Source: Sanderia malayensis (lineage: Eukaryota > Cnidaria > Scyphozoa > Semaeostomeae > Pelagiidae). From it: a stretch of 64,000 nucleotides of DNA. Shown here in pieces: positions 22,222 to 32,663 of this stretch. The position numbers and the translations under genes are program-made. The notes beneath the pieces are model-generated. The model searched no databases and was not told the DNA's origin. It worked only from the letters and a program-made list of their open reading frames with translations. The number at the start of each line of letters is the position of its first letter. Position 1 is the stretch's first letter. The stretch spans positions 248,001 to 312,000 of the forward strand of contig RQOL01000392.1 of NCBI GenBank assembly GCA_013076295.1, in the 5' to 3' direction.

Positions 22222-22267
22222 ATGACGTCACGAAGGTAATTCTGAGGGATGGCATGAAGTGGGCACC
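22222..22267 (-). repeat. Right TIR of the outer MULE
   Basis: Ends ...ATGGCATGAAGTGGGCACC, directly followed by the duplication TAGACAAGA at 22268-22276. Confidence 0.88.
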
Positions 22268-22334
22268 TAGACAAGAAAACACAGGAGTACTTACATTAAC
22301 TTAATTCAATTCAATTTAGGTGGTAGACCTGCAT

Positions 22335-23147
22335 TTCAATGGGAATTTTGATCAAAATTGCCAAAAAAATTGTTTTAATGAAATTGTTAGTTTAACTTCT
22401 GCTCATTACGTCAAGCTTTGTTAAATTGCCGAAATGTATTCATTTTTCTAAAAAATTAGAGGTTTTGTAGGTCAGGTGCAAAAAATTTTTCTTAGCAACG
22501 CCATATCAACAATAAAACATCACTGTTACCTTTACATTTTGTGGAATTTTGGGAAAAATATTGCCCCTACCCCTTAACTTCTTATTGCTTGTTTCCCTGT
22601 GGTATACGAGAGGTTTTTACATCAGGTACTTAAAGGTAAAAAGCGTGCTTTGTCAAGCCAAACAAGAATCATGGTAGATGATTTTTAGGATGCATCGAAA
22701 CCGATCTGCTCGTACACAACTTTTTCGTTTTACGACGAAGTAGACCACCGAGCGAATACCGAGAATCGATCTTCACGAATAAAGCGGCGAGAATGCTTTG
22801 AGCTGGGATGTGCTGGTGATCGTTTTGGAAATGCTTTCGGCCTAACTTCATTTGTATCCCTTGCATTGAATAGGTACCCAAAATACAACAACCCATAGGT
22901 CCAACAAATTGATTTGTTTTAGATATGGCGTCTTTTACTATGTGGATACCTAATACTTTAGACTCAGATACTTTTTATGTCCAAGTCAACAAAGATCAGG
23001 GATCCTGGACATTCGAGCATAAGTTTGTCTGTTTTATTTTTCACTATTCCAAAAATAAGACAAACAAAAATCGTGCGGAGCAATTAATAAAACTAAAACA
23101 TTAAACAAAGTTCAAGGAAAATTTAGATTGGTCCACAAAAGTCTATA
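22335..23147. other. Non-coding part of the third element, with an inverted partner at 25000-25115
   Basis: GATGATTTTTAGGATGCATC at about 22678 is the reverse complement of sequence at about 25075-25095. The similarity continues less perfectly over roughly 130 bp (GATCTGCTCGTACAC... TACGACGA). No gene is seen. Confidence 0.55.
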
Positions 23148-24320
23148 CCGTAAATCCTCGAATAAGCCCCCACGTTCGAATAAGCCCCCCCTTGATTCAT
23201 GATTTGAGCCTTCCGTTTACATTTTTTTCTGCATTGAACAACCTGAATATTATATCGGTTAGACCAGGTTTAACCGCAGTTAATACCACCCGGGCGAAGT
23301 GTCACTGTTGCTGGGGAGGGCGGTAGTGTGTCCACTTGTATTATCACGAGGTCACAGCGGGTGACACCATGCTATCTAACTTGCTAGATCCCTTGAGATT
23401 ATTCTGTTTAGCTTTCACGCCTAAAAATTAGAGCTGACCATTTCGTCCCCACCCTGGGTCCCCCCCCTTTCTTTACATTCTGCTGTGTTCTATTCCTTCT
23501 TTATCTTAACTTTTGCATAATTCTCGACTCTATCCTTTTCTTTTCCTTTCTCCTTTTTCTTCCTCCTTATCCCGCAGTTTTTCGCTGCGGTGACAGGTGC
23601 GTTGGCAGGAAAAGTGTTTTCCTGGGCAATCACCGACCTTAAGGCTAGTTTTTGCTCAGGCAGTTTAAGGGCTAACGCACGAACGCCCACTTCCTGAGAC
23701 AGGTGAGTATTAAATATCGGTAAGTCATTAGTTTACCCTGAGACAGGTGAGTATTAACTTTCCATTACTGAAAATCCTCACAACAGCGGCCTTGAAAATT
23801 CAAAATTAGCTTAAAAGGAATGTGCAAAGATATAAGGCTCTGTTTAAAAATAGATCGAAGCTCATTTCAATATAGACATGCGCAGTATACCGTCACATAA
23901 ACTGATCACATGAACATTTTGAGATCAGTGATGAGAACCGGAAGAGAATGCAAAATGGCAACAACAACAGGCCTAATTTTCACGTGAAAAAATTACAGCT
24001 TCCCTTTACGCTTCTCTGATTGGTTAATAAACCAAATCTATTTTTAGCAGTTGCGAAAGCACGCCTTTTAACCTTGCACATTCCCTTTAATTAAACCAAA
24101 ATTCTAGAAATAGCCAAATTAAGCCAAATTTCAGCTCTAAGCCAAATAAAATTTTCTAAGGCAAGCACTTTTCAAGAAAGCCAAGTTTCTGGAATTTGGC
24201 TTAGAAAAAGCCAATATGGCAACCCTGTCAGTCGTCGAATTGCCCCCCCCCCCCACTCCCTGCAATAAGCTCCCTCCAAAAATAAATAAGCCCCCAGGGG
24301 GCTAATTCGAGGATTTACGG
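23148..24320. repeat. Foldback element with CCGTAAATCCTCGAAT ends
   Basis: CCGTAAATCCTCGAATAAGC at 23148 and the inverted GCTAATTCGAGGATTTACGG ending 24320 bound a 1.17-kb non-coding segment rich in C-tracts next to the ends. I cannot read a target duplication. A 21-bp direct repeat CTGAGACAGGTGAGTATTAA occurs at about 23694 and 23738. A smaller TTAA element is nested at 23815-24086. Confidence 0.6.
23815..24086. mobile_element. TTAA-flanked MITE (272 bp, piggyBac-like)
   Basis: Ends AAGGAATGTGCAA and TTGCACATTCCCT, flanked by TTAA at 23811-23814 and 24087-24090. Non-coding. Target choice and size suggest a piggyBac-mobilised MITE. Confidence 0.65.
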
Positions 24321-24643
24321 CATGCAGATTGTGAATTTTGCTGTCACCAAAATTTAAATCTCAACCGGAAGTTTACTTTTATGATGTTATTTTGACAAGT
24401 TTGGTGACTCCACACAAGTGTCAGCTTTGAGTTTTGTTGATGCTATTGATTTTCTGTGACGTCATCAATCATATGAATTAACAGAAACTCGATACAGGGA
24501 TGAGATTTAGTCATTAAATTTTTTTATGCACAAAATGACTTGGCTCGATAGCTCTTCTGAGTTTTTTCAAGTGCCCTGAACTTGCCCAATTATATTTTTA
24601 TATCCCTAATAGTATATTGTAATTAAAAAGTTTAAATTTGAAT

Positions 24644-24699
24644 AAATGAAATGAAATGAAATGAAATGAAATGAAATGAAATGAAATGAAATGAAATGA
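24644..24699. repeat. (AAATG)n microsatellite
   Basis: About eleven uninterrupted AAATG units. Confidence 0.95.
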
Positions 24700-25167
24700 G
24701 AACATAATAAATCATTCTAAATTCTCCTTTATTTTCTCTCAAAGGTATTGTGTATTGATTATCAAGTCAACTTCCAGTTTACCGACGGTATTCAGATATG
24801 TAAAGTGACACAATATCTTTTTAATCGCCCAAAAGATATCATAGCACATTGTATGCAGAATATAACATCTGCAGGAAACATCAATAATGCTAGCATTATC
24901 ATGAAAATCTACTGGCATGTCAATTTACTCAGCAAGAGAACCAATTTCTCTCTGCCATTCATATCTGCTGCCATGCAAAGTCAACTCCGACGAAAACGAT
25001 ACTCTTTGTTCGTCGCACCGTTCGGTTGGATTATCGTCATACGACGAGAACTTGGTGTACGAGCAGATCGGTTTCGATGCATCCTAAAAATCATCTACCA
25101 AGAATCATAAATTTTGCTCAGTTGTGAGTTTGGAAAACGACACTCTTGATTTAACAAGCAGATAAGA

Positions 25168-27026
25168 TGGCTAAAGGGAAAAAAGTAACCAATGCCGAAA
25201 AAGGAAAAGACAATACTATGGAAATCAGCATGATTGTTTAAAAGAAAACACAACTGCTTTGTCAAGTAACGATTCGCAACCCGTTGTTCTTGTTGAATTG
25301 CCAAGGACAGTTCAAGATGGCCATCAAGCAAAACATGATGGGGAAGAGAGTCACTGTTCCAGTGCAAAAAAACTTAAACTGGATGGGTTTTTGGCATATT
25401 TTGACCAAACAGATTTTAATTTAATAATTAATTTCAAAATTTTAAAGGAAGTTTTTGAATTTGTTGGATTTTGCCCAGATTGCAAGAGTGCTCTCACACT
25501 GCAAGATGACCGCAAAGCAAGAGCTGGCTTTGTCCACAAGTTATCTCTTAGATGCTGCAAATGCAATTGGATAAAAAGATTTTTCACATCAGCACTTGTA
25601 CAGAAAGACCACTCAGAGCCATCAACAGGCAGAACCAGATTTGATTTGAATGTGAGATCAGTTCTTGCTTTCAGAGAAATTGGAAAAGGACATGATGGAA
25701 TGCAGACACTTGCGACATTTATGAATTTATTTCCTCCTGTTTCAAAATCTAGTTATCATGCTATTAAAAGAAGTGTTCATCTTGCACTGACAAAAACAGC
25801 AGTCGAAAGTTGTCAAAATGCTGCAAGAGAAACAAAAGAATCATTGAGTTTCAAAGATGATGATGGCCCTCAAGACTGCCAAGTTTCTGTCGATGGAAGC
25901 TTGCAAAAAAGGGGTCACATCTCATTGAATGGAGTGGTGACGCTGATTTCTAGAGAAAATGGAAAGTGTCTGGATTACACTATCATGTCAAAAAAATGCA
26001 AAAGCTGTCAATTCTGGAAAACAAGGACAAATGATCCTGGATATGCTGCTTGGTATGCACACCATGCATGTCAAAGTAACCATAATCGATCAGCTGGAGC
26101 GATGGAAAGTGCCGGGGCAGTAATGATGTTTAGAAGATCGATAGAAAAACACCAATTGAGATACACATCTTACATAGGGGATGGTGACAGTTCTTCATAT
26201 GGTGATGTGGCAAGTTCGCAGCCTTATGGTGAGGGAATACAAATTGAGAAAAAGGAATGTATTGGCCACGTACAAAAACGAATGGCTTCAAGGTGTAGGG
26301 GTTTACGCCAGTCACTCAAGGTTGTCAAATTATCGGATGGCAAAAAAATAAATGGTAAAGGAAGGCTAACTGACAAAGCCATTAATACTATGCAAAATCA
26401 GTATGGTATGGCAATCAGGCAGAATATAGCCAAATTATATGAAATGAAGAAGTCTATCATTGCAATCTTGCATCATTCTTCTGCAATTGATGATGATCTT
26501 GAGCGTCACAAGTATTGTCCAAGAACCAATGTAAGCTGGTGTAAATGGTGGCTGGATAATATGAACAATACTAGCACATATAAAGGCAATAAGAGAAAAA
26601 CTTAAGCCAATATTCATGGATCTCAGCTCTGACGATTTACTAAAAAAATGCCTTCATGGGCAGACTCAAAATGAAAACGAGTGTCTAAACTCAGTTACAT
26701 GGAAAAAATGCCCCAAGGATGTTTTTGTTGGAAGGAGAGTCTTAGAGTTAGGAGTTAGCTATGCAGTTATCAATTTCAACAATGGGAGTAGTGGAATGAT
26801 GGAGGTTTATAGGAAACTGGGACTTGTAGCAGGTAAACAAACTGCAGATGGTTGCAAACGAAAAGACAAACAGCGTCTTAAACACAATGTTGTTCAGTCA
26901 AGTGAAAAGGCCAAAAAAGAAGAAAAAACTCAGAAGTTTGAGAAAAGGCTATACAGACAAAGAAGAAAAGGAAGAAGGGGGCAAATCATACTTATCTGGA
27001 GCTCACTGACTGTAAATTACAAGTAA
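25168..27026 (+). pseudogene. Mutator-like transposase of the PF20700 type
   Basis: Three adjoining frames. An ATG at 25168 opens a short basic start. The main frame (25259-26605) has CPDCKSAL and CCKCNWIKRF (zinc ribbon), QVSVDGSLQKRGHISLNG (first catalytic Asp), CLDYTIMSKKCKSC, GAMESAGAVMMFRRS and YIGDGDSSSYGDV (second Asp). The last frame (26616-27026) has LHGQTQNENECLNSVTWKKC then a lysine-rich tail. The order fits the Mutator-like transposase domain common in animals and distinct from SWIM MULEs. One-base shifts near 25235 and 26590 break it. The ends at 22319 and 27557 probably belong to it. Confidence 0.8.
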
Positions 27027-27541
27027 TTGTTTCCTGGAATTGTTTTTAGCAATTTCCGAAAACTTTGTTTTTAGACTAATAGAGATTGTATTATCAAAAT
27101 ATCTCCATCATTGTGAGCCCGAATCCAACCAAATTTGGCAGATATGTTCAGTTTAGCCTCAGCCACAAAATAGACCTCTGCAGTATTGTTTACCTGTTGT
27201 TGAGCTTTGACTAAAGGAAGTTTTATGCTGGGATGTTTCCAGCAAGTGTCGCAAAGTCAATAAAATGTGGTTTTTTAGTTATAAATCATGCAGCAGACCA
27301 TTTCAAAAGAGGTCTGTTTTGTACTCCAGGCGGTAATAAATAATTTGGTCAAAATTTGGGTTGATTATCATGTATGGTTTTGTAGATAATTTGATAAGCG
27401 CAAAATTCAAATATTTTCAAGATGGTACCATTTTCTCTATATTCAAGCATGAAAATGTCAAATTTGTATCCTTTTGAGATGCTAGGATCCTTTTGAGCAA
27501 TATTGTAGCCAAAACATGCACAGAATTTGACTTTTTAGGTA
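27027..27541. other. 3' flank of the Mutator-like element; no gene seen
   Basis: AT-rich, without a coding frame. GGTCTGTTTTGTACTCCAGG near 27320 and AGGTCTACCGCC at 27546 do not form larger repeats that I can support. Confidence 0.5.
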
Positions 27542-27749
27542 ATGCAGGTCTACCGCCTATGTTTAAGAAGATTTTTTAATTGATTCTAATAACATATTAT
27601 CTCATTCTCGGGCTCATGTGTCATCGCTTTTCGAACGCCTAAAAGTTCAAAATTAAGTGAACGTACATTAAGTCTGTTTGCTAATATCCTTTCGATTGAT
27701 CCACCTTTATAAAATGTAACATTACAATAGTTCCACAACAATATTTCCT

Positions 27750-27998
27750 TCACAAATTCTTCAACACTTCACATCTGTAGAACTTAGATGTTGGATTATA
27801 TGGTAGTTTGTGCAGATTGTGTAAACAGTGGCGATAAGTTTTTTTGTACTTCTCATCCAAATCTCGAAATTGAATACCTGGTGTGAATTCTCTTGTAAAA
27901 ACTGTTGTTCTATCATTCAAGAGGATTGCAAGTTTTCGGTAACATTGATGACTTCTACTTGCTTGTATGTATTCACAATCAAGAATACAACAGCTCAC
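27750..27998 (-). CDS. Conserved small Polinton-associated protein (82 aa)
   Basis: The ORF contains LDCEYIQ near the start, CYRKLAILLNDRT, REFTPGIQFRDL, then YKKTYRHCLHNLHKLPYNP. I recall similar proteins encoded near the PolB side of animal Polintons, but I do not know their function. No transmembrane or signal segment. It starts about 285 bp upstream of, and divergent from, the gene at 28284. Intact as an ORF. Confidence 0.5.
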   Translation of the reverse strand: MSCCILDCEYIQASRSHQCYRKLAILLNDRTTVFTREFTPGIQFRDLDEKYKKTYRHCLHNLHKLPYNPTSKFYRCEVLKNL

Positions 27999-28080
27999 CT
28001 TCTTTTCCCTTTAATTTTCGATGTCTTTGTAGTATCGATGATTGTTACAACTAATAATCAATGTCATCACACCTAAATAT

Positions 28081-28283
28081 ATAATCACTAATTACGCTAC
28101 GATTCGACTTTCGAACGCTAACATCACCTTTCAATAATGACTACAACATTAGAAAGAACATTCGAGAACATTTAAATGATGATGTAATTATTAACCAATC
28201 AAAACGCATCTTCATCAACGTTCGAAGGGAATTCGAGTAATCTATAAAAACGATGGATTTCACTTATTATCTCAGTAGCAAAG
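28081..28283. promoter_or_regulatory. Divergent Polinton control region with heat-shock-like element
   Basis: Between divergent ORFs. AGAAC-ATTCG-AGAAC at 28155-28169 is three perfect alternating NGAAN/NTTCN pentamers, followed by an imperfect fourth (ATTTA). It also holds TGATGTAATTATTAACCAAT (GATGTAAT plus CCAAT), TTCGAA-like sites and CTATAAAAAC at about 28240. The block CTAACA-CACCTTTCAATAATGACTA also occurs at 33108-33133. Confidence 0.55.
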
Positions 28284-28685
28284 ATGTTATTAACATTAGC
28301 TCGCATTATAATTAACACCTTTAGATCATTTCTACGAAGAACAAAAAAAGATTTGCTCTTAGTCTATTTGAAGGAACATTTTAGAGATGCAATGAGCATT
28401 AATACAAAGGTTCAAGTTCGACGCATATATCTTAGGAAAGTATACAAGAATTTGCACAAGTTTATGAGATTTGCTCGAATAAGCGTTAATTTGGGTAATC
28501 TATCGCAAGTAAAGGATGCTGGAGATGGGTTGCTGATTAAAGAATCTCCGGTGAATGAAGATGAATGGAAAAAGAGGATCAATGATACCTTGAAAACACT
28601 ATTCAAAGAAAGTTTTTCTAATGGAAATGGAAACTTGGGAAGGTTTGCTGTGATACTCCTTTGGATAGAGAAGCAAATTATCTAG
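28284..28685 (+). CDS. Possible Bcl-2-like protein (BH1-like motif), unproven
   Basis: 133 codons, helical and basic, with FRSFLRRTKKD near the start. Near the C-terminus LFKESFSNGNGNLGRFAVIL resembles the BH1 signature of Bcl-2 proteins (F-x-DG-x-NWGR-V/I-A). Bcl-2 homologues are reported in some animal dsDNA viruses including adintoviruses. The ORF ends soon after the motif, so the BH2 helix is missing, or the protein is truncated. It is the first plus-strand gene after the heat-shock-like control region. Alternative: an unrelated helical virion or host-interaction protein. Confidence 0.35.
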   Translation: MLLTLARIIINTFRSFLRRTKKDLLLVYLKEHFRDAMSINTKVQVRRIYLRKVYKNLHKFMRFARISVNLGNLSQVKDAGDGLLIKESPVNEDEWKKRINDTLKTLFKESFSNGNGNLGRFAVILLWIEKQII

Positions 28686-28866
28686 CACCACACAAAGAAA
28701 CAATACAACATTAGTAGTTTATGGGTGGATTGTTTACTTTATAACATTAAATATCATGGTGTTCTTAGAGAATGGGGAGATGTTGAAATTACACAAAATG
28801 ATATCCTCATGTGAAATGCGTGTTTTTATTTGTATGCATGGGTTTATATAAGGAATCTGCTCCATG

Positions 28867-29184
28867 AAAATAATGAAAATGGCACAAGGTCGGAGGGGAA
28901 GGAAGCGAATACATACAGGGAAGGGGAAGTCTAACAGGAAGCGATCTAGGACGCTTGTAGGTAAGGGGCTCTTTAAGAATATACAAAATTGGATTGTGAA
29001 AACAGCTATTGCCACAACACCACTACCAGGATTAGAGCGAGAGTTGAAACCAACAATATGGAAAAAGGGTTGGAAAAATCCAAAAACCCTACAATTCATC
29101 CCTAGAGAATATTGGAGAGCTGCCGGAGTACCGAAAAAACAACGTGATAAATGGGTATATGCAGATGAAGAATTTAAGAAATAG
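28867..29184 (+). CDS. Small basic protein (about 106 aa), virion core type
   Basis: Very basic N-terminus (GRRGRKRIHTGKGKSNRKR), then a segment with IQNWIVKTAIATTPLPGLE and WRAAGVPKKQRDKW. Composition and position next to other short basic ORFs resemble DNA-condensing core proteins of adenovirus and adintovirus relatives. No family motif that I can name. Intact. Confidence 0.5.
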   Translation, partial: KIMKMAQGRRGRKRIHTGKGKSNRKRSRTLVGKGLFKNIQNWIVKTAIATTPLPGLERELKPTIWKKGWKNPKTLQFIPREYWRAAGVPKKQRDKWVYADEEFKK

Positions 29185-29304
29185 ATTATAAAAGAAGGAG
29201 GAACGCTACAATTTAATAGCTATGATATAATCATGGCTAGTAAAGCAGCAAGTGTTGTAGCATCAATGCTGATAGACAATATGCTGAAGGATGATGGTGG
29301 AGTT

Positions 29305-29433
29305 TGTAGTGTTCACATGTCCACTCACGTGTTAGGTAACATGATACTATATTATGCAATCATTTTAGAAATATAGAAGCATGTAATATTAGACTGGTAA
29401 TGGTATGAACGAACCATCTTACGAAACACCACA
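29305..29433 (+). repeat. 5' LTR of gypsy-1
   Basis: 129 bp, starts TGTAGTGTTCACATG and ends CGAAACACCACA. Unusually short for an LTR. Confidence 0.92.
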
Positions 29434-29458
29434 CTGGCGATGAGGATCAACAAAAATC

Positions 29459-30295
29459 ATGGCAATCAGCTTACCAACCTTCCCAGGGTTTGAAGTTCAC
29501 ATCGACAACAACGCAGGACCCCGTTGGGAGAAATGGCTTTCGAGATTTCAGAGACTTCTCATGGCAATGAAGATCACCCACGACACGCAAAAGCGAGCTA
29601 TGCTACTACACTACGCTGGACCCGACAGTGACGAAATATTCGACACCCTGCCAGACACTGGCAATGACAAAGACTACAAGAAAGCAGTAGAAAAACTAAA
29701 CGAATACTTCCAGCAGACAACGAACACAACATACGAAGTTTTTAACTTCAGACAGGCAAAACAAAACCACGGCGAATCACTGGATAATTTCCATATGTGT
29801 CTTAGACAACTGTTCAAACATTGCCAGTTTCCGGATGCTGACAAAGAACTCAAAGAACAAATCATTTTAAACTGTACGTCGAACGCACTTCGAAAAAAAG
29901 CCCTCCGTGAGGATCTTGACCTAAAAAATCTTCTCAAGGCTGGAAGAGCGCTGGAATTGAGCGAATCACAAGCGAAAGAAGTGGAACACGAACAACCCGA
30001 AAGAGCAACCAACGCGATAAGGTCAAGCAAAGGGTCATCCACACCACGCAGAGGAAGCCACAACAGGCAATCATCACACAACATGCCTAACAATGACCAA
30101 TCAAAACAATGTGGACTTTGTGGTGGTAAATACCCGCATAACGATGGTCCGTGCAAAGCCATGGGCAAAACTTGCAATTCTTGTGGCAAGCTAAATCACT
30201 TTGCTAAAGTTTGCCGCTCAAAGCCACCGCTGAAACAGAACGTTAGAGCCGTCCGCAAGGACAGGAAAACGTCACGGAAAACAATAAGGAAGTAG
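29459..30295 (+). CDS. gypsy-1 Gag
   Basis: 278 codons from an ATG 25 bp after the LTR. N-terminal capsid-like helical domain (WEKWLSRFQRLL, YFQQTTNTTYEVFNFR, LRQLFKHCQF), then a Ser/Arg-rich linker. Two Cys-His zinc knuckles follow: CGLCGGKYPHNDGPC and CNSCGKLNHFAKVC. It binds RNA and forms particles. The frame is open throughout. Confidence 0.88.
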   Translation: MAISLPTFPGFEVHIDNNAGPRWEKWLSRFQRLLMAMKITHDTQKRAMLLHYAGPDSDEIFDTLPDTGNDKDYKKAVEKLNEYFQQTTNTTYEVFNFRQAKQNHGESLDNFHMCLRQLFKHCQFPDADKELKEQIILNCTSNALRKKALREDLDLKNLLKAGRALELSESQAKEVEHEQPERATNAIRSSKGSSTPRRGSHNRQSSHNMPNNDQSKQCGLCGGKYPHNDGPCKAMGKTCNSCGKLNHFAKVCRSKPPLKQNVRAVRKDRKTSRKTIRK

Positions 30296-30345
30296 AGGGT
30301 TATCTGTTCACCATCAGAGACCCCAAAGAAGGCAAGAGATCGCCC

Positions 30346-31833
30346 ATGTGTGAGATCGACATAGATGAGACGAAAGTCAAAGTAATGATCGACTCTGGTT
30401 CTACAGTGATCATTATCGACGAAGCGACCTTCGAGAGGATAAACAACGCATCACGCAAGCATCTTCAACCAACCAATCATCGTATCTATGCCTATGGTAC
30501 CAAGACACCACTACCATTAGCAGGAACTTTCGAAGCGACATTTGAATCTAACAATCGCATCAAAGTGAACACTGTCAATGGAAATGGAAATCATGGTAAC
30601 CTACTTGGCCTTGACACCGCTCTCGAGCTGGGCGTGCTCCAACTTGTCAATCAAACAGTCTCAATGAAAAGCCCAGAGACTTGTATCAGTGATGAATATC
30701 AGTGCCTTTTCGAAGGAATAGGAAAGGTCAAAGACAAGGTTGTAAAACTACACATTGACACAGAAGTACAACCCAAGCAGCAACAGCATCGCAGGGTCCC
30801 TTTCCACATCAGAAAGGATATCGAAAAGGAACTCAAAAGACTTGAAGATCTTGATATAATCGAAGAAGTTAGCGGTCCAGCCCCCTGGGTGAGCCCTGTC
30901 GTACCAGTCTCCAAGAAATCTGGAGAGGTACGCATTTGCTTCGACATGAGGGAAGCAAACAAGGCTTTAAGGAGAGAAAAGCACTGATGCCAACTATAGA
31001 TGATCTGATTGCTGATCTCAATGGCGCAACCATCTTCAACAAACTTGACCTGTCTTCAGGATACCATCAACTGGAGCTTCACCCCGACAGCCGCCATATA
31101 ACGACGTTCAGCATTCATGTTGGATTACGACAGTACAAGCGACTGATGTTTGGCATAAACGCAGCCTCAGAATCTTCCAGAATGCAATCGAGCAGATCCT
31201 TACAGGCCTTCCAGGGTGCAGAAACATATCTGATGATATGATCATCTACGGAAAGACCCAGGAAGAACACAACCGCAACCTACAGCAAGTACTAGAAAGG
31301 CTTAAAGAACATGGAGTTCGTTTGAACAAAGACAAGTGTGTCTTCTCCAAGAGCGAAATCAGTTTCTACGGTCACATCTTCTGCAGCAAAGGCGTCCGGC
31401 CCGACCCAAGCAAGATAGAAGCCATCGTGACAATGACACAACCGACCACCGTCAGCGAGGTCAGATCCCAGCTAGGACACTACTTCAGAGCCGTAGAAAG
31501 TGCCATCAAGCCCGGTGAAACAGTGCTTGTAAAGCAACCGAACACGTCGAAGCTATGGACGCCTTACAGCCCCAAGCCCATGGTGGTAGAAGATGTCAAA
31601 TGCAGTATGGTTACGAAAAAACCGTAACTCGCAACTCATCTCACTTCAAAGCCATCAACAGCGAAACCGTCCCAACGACAGCAAAAGGCGACTCTCACGA
31701 GCTGTTGGATCATGAGGACAAGGATGCAAGGGACACCCAGTCTTCTGAGACGACAAGACCAGCCAGAAACAGAAAGCAACCTAGCTGGTTAAATGACTAT
31801 GTAACAAGCTACACTGTAAGTATTGAACATTGA
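30346..31833 (+). pseudogene. gypsy-1 protease, partial reverse transcriptase and integrase tail
   Basis: Protease: VMIDSGSTVIIID with the catalytic DSG. RT: SPVVPVSKKSGEVRICFDMR, then in new frames LDLSSGYHQLELHPD and SDDMIIYGKTQ (the DD of the active site). After YGHIFCSKGVRPDPSKI the sequence jumps near 31470 to KPGETVLVKQPNTSKLWTPY, characteristic of the region after a gypsy integrase core. RNase H and integrase catalytic domains are deleted. Frame changes lie near 30985, 31230 and 31620. Confidence 0.82.
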
Positions 31834-31939
31834 TTCTACTGAACACTTACCATATGGAGCGTTACAGTTTTGTTGATTATTTGATTATATTACTTGATTT
31901 TAATTATTTCAGTTCAAATCAATCCAAGTTGGGGAGGGA

Positions 31940-32068
31940 TGTAGTGTTCACATGTCCACTCACGTGTTATGTAACATGATACTTTATTATGCAATCATTT
32001 TAGAGATATAGAAGCATGTAATATTAGACTGGTAATGGTATGAACGAACCATCTTACGAAACACCACA
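31940..32068 (+). repeat. 3' LTR of gypsy-1
   Basis: 129 bp, nearly identical to 29305-29433, preceded by GGGGAGGGA. Confidence 0.92.
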
Positions 32069-32663
32069 GAGTTGATGCGACTAAACTAATGACTGGTGAA
32101 GGAAAGTATAACAGGGATAGAATACGAAAACGTGAAAGGAGAGGAGAGAGGAAATCAACAAACATGGGTTCCGCGATAGCATGTGTTGCAGCTAGACAAG
32201 CTATTAAACAAGCTGTAAGACAGGGTGGCAGAGCGATAGCAAAACGAGTTAGTAAACAAGGTGTTAAGAAGATAGCATTGCGAGGTGCTAAGAAAGCTGC
32301 AAAGGGTGGAGCAATCGTTGCAGCTGGATATGGTTTAGACACAGCTGTGAGGAAAATGCAAGGTGGTCGAAACGGGAGAATGCGAAGGAAGCTGGTTCAA
32401 AAGAAGCATATGAAAGGTAGACGAAGTGGGACTGGATCTATAAAAATAGTAAGAGTAAGAACCTAATATTTTAAATGAACAAAATTGAAAGATATAGATG
32501 AAGGAATCTCAGACAAAAGCTCATTTCCAATAAGAAGTTCGTGAAGATAGGAGCTCGAGAATAATTCATAATGAATCGAGTATACAGAACTAATGTTGAT
32601 GAAGTAGAAAGAAAGATGTTACATTCTATTTTTAAATAAGAAGGTGACGTTGAATGTATAAGC

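Larger units (their letters stand above)
9416..22267 (-). mobile_element. Outer Mutator-like (MULE) transposon with SWIM transposase and Ulp1-like protease
   Basis: The ends are inverted repeats starting GGTGCCCACTTCATGCCATC. They are flanked by an exact 9-bp duplication TAGACAAGA (9407-9415 and 22268-22276), the size typical of Mutator elements. All of its genes are on the minus strand: a multi-exon transposase and a Ulp1/PHD region. The span is 12.85 kb only because a second MULE of 6.4 kb is inserted in its first exon. Without that insert and one TSD copy it would be about 6.4 kb. Frameshifts in the last transposase exon and in the Ulp1 region show this copy is dead. Confidence 0.9.
22319..27557 (+). 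mobile_element. Probable third Mutator-like element (short TIRs)
   Basis: GGTGGTAGACCTGCAT (22319-22334) and ATGCAGGTCTACCGCC (27542-27557) are inverted copies with one mismatch. They enclose a Mutator-like transposase at 25168-27026. I find no convincing 9-bp duplication outside, so the boundaries are tentative. Later foldback elements (23148-24320) enlarge the interior. Confidence 0.42.
29305..32068 (+). mobile_element. gypsy-1: internally deleted Ty3/gypsy retrotransposon with 129-bp LTRs
   Basis: LTRs of 129 bp (29305-29433, 31940-32068) run TGTAGTG...ACCACA, flanked by the 5-bp duplication GAGTT (29300-29304, 32069-32073). The primer-site region begins CTGGCGATGAGGAT and a purine tract GGGGAGGGA precedes the 3' LTR. 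It codes for Gag, protease and part of RT, then jumps to an integrase-tail region; RNase H and the integrase core are missing. LTRs differ at only about three positions, so the insertion is fairly young. Confidence 0.92.
29233..32466 (+). pseudogene. Basic, glycine/alanine-rich virion-type protein, split by gypsy-1
   Basis: The first 24 codons (29233-29304) begin MASKAASVVASML. The rest (32074-32466) resumes in the same frame directly after the 3' copy of the GAGTT duplication. The C-terminal part has alternating Arg/Lys and small residues (RQAIKQAVRQGGRAIAKR, KAAKGGAIVAAGYGL), an amphipathic pattern like adenovirus pVI/pX-type membrane-active or core proteins. The downstream half includes a nuclear-signal-like basic tail. 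Apart from the retrotransposon the frame is open. Confidence 0.55.

Noticed and set aside
24748..25110. 120-codon ORF before the Mutator-like transposase
   Set aside because: No recognisable motif, and its second half is the inverted repeat shared with 22.67 kb; not supported as a gene.
29674..30189. 171-codon Ser/Leu-rich minus-strand ORF
   Set aside because: Antisense shadow of the gypsy-1 Gag.
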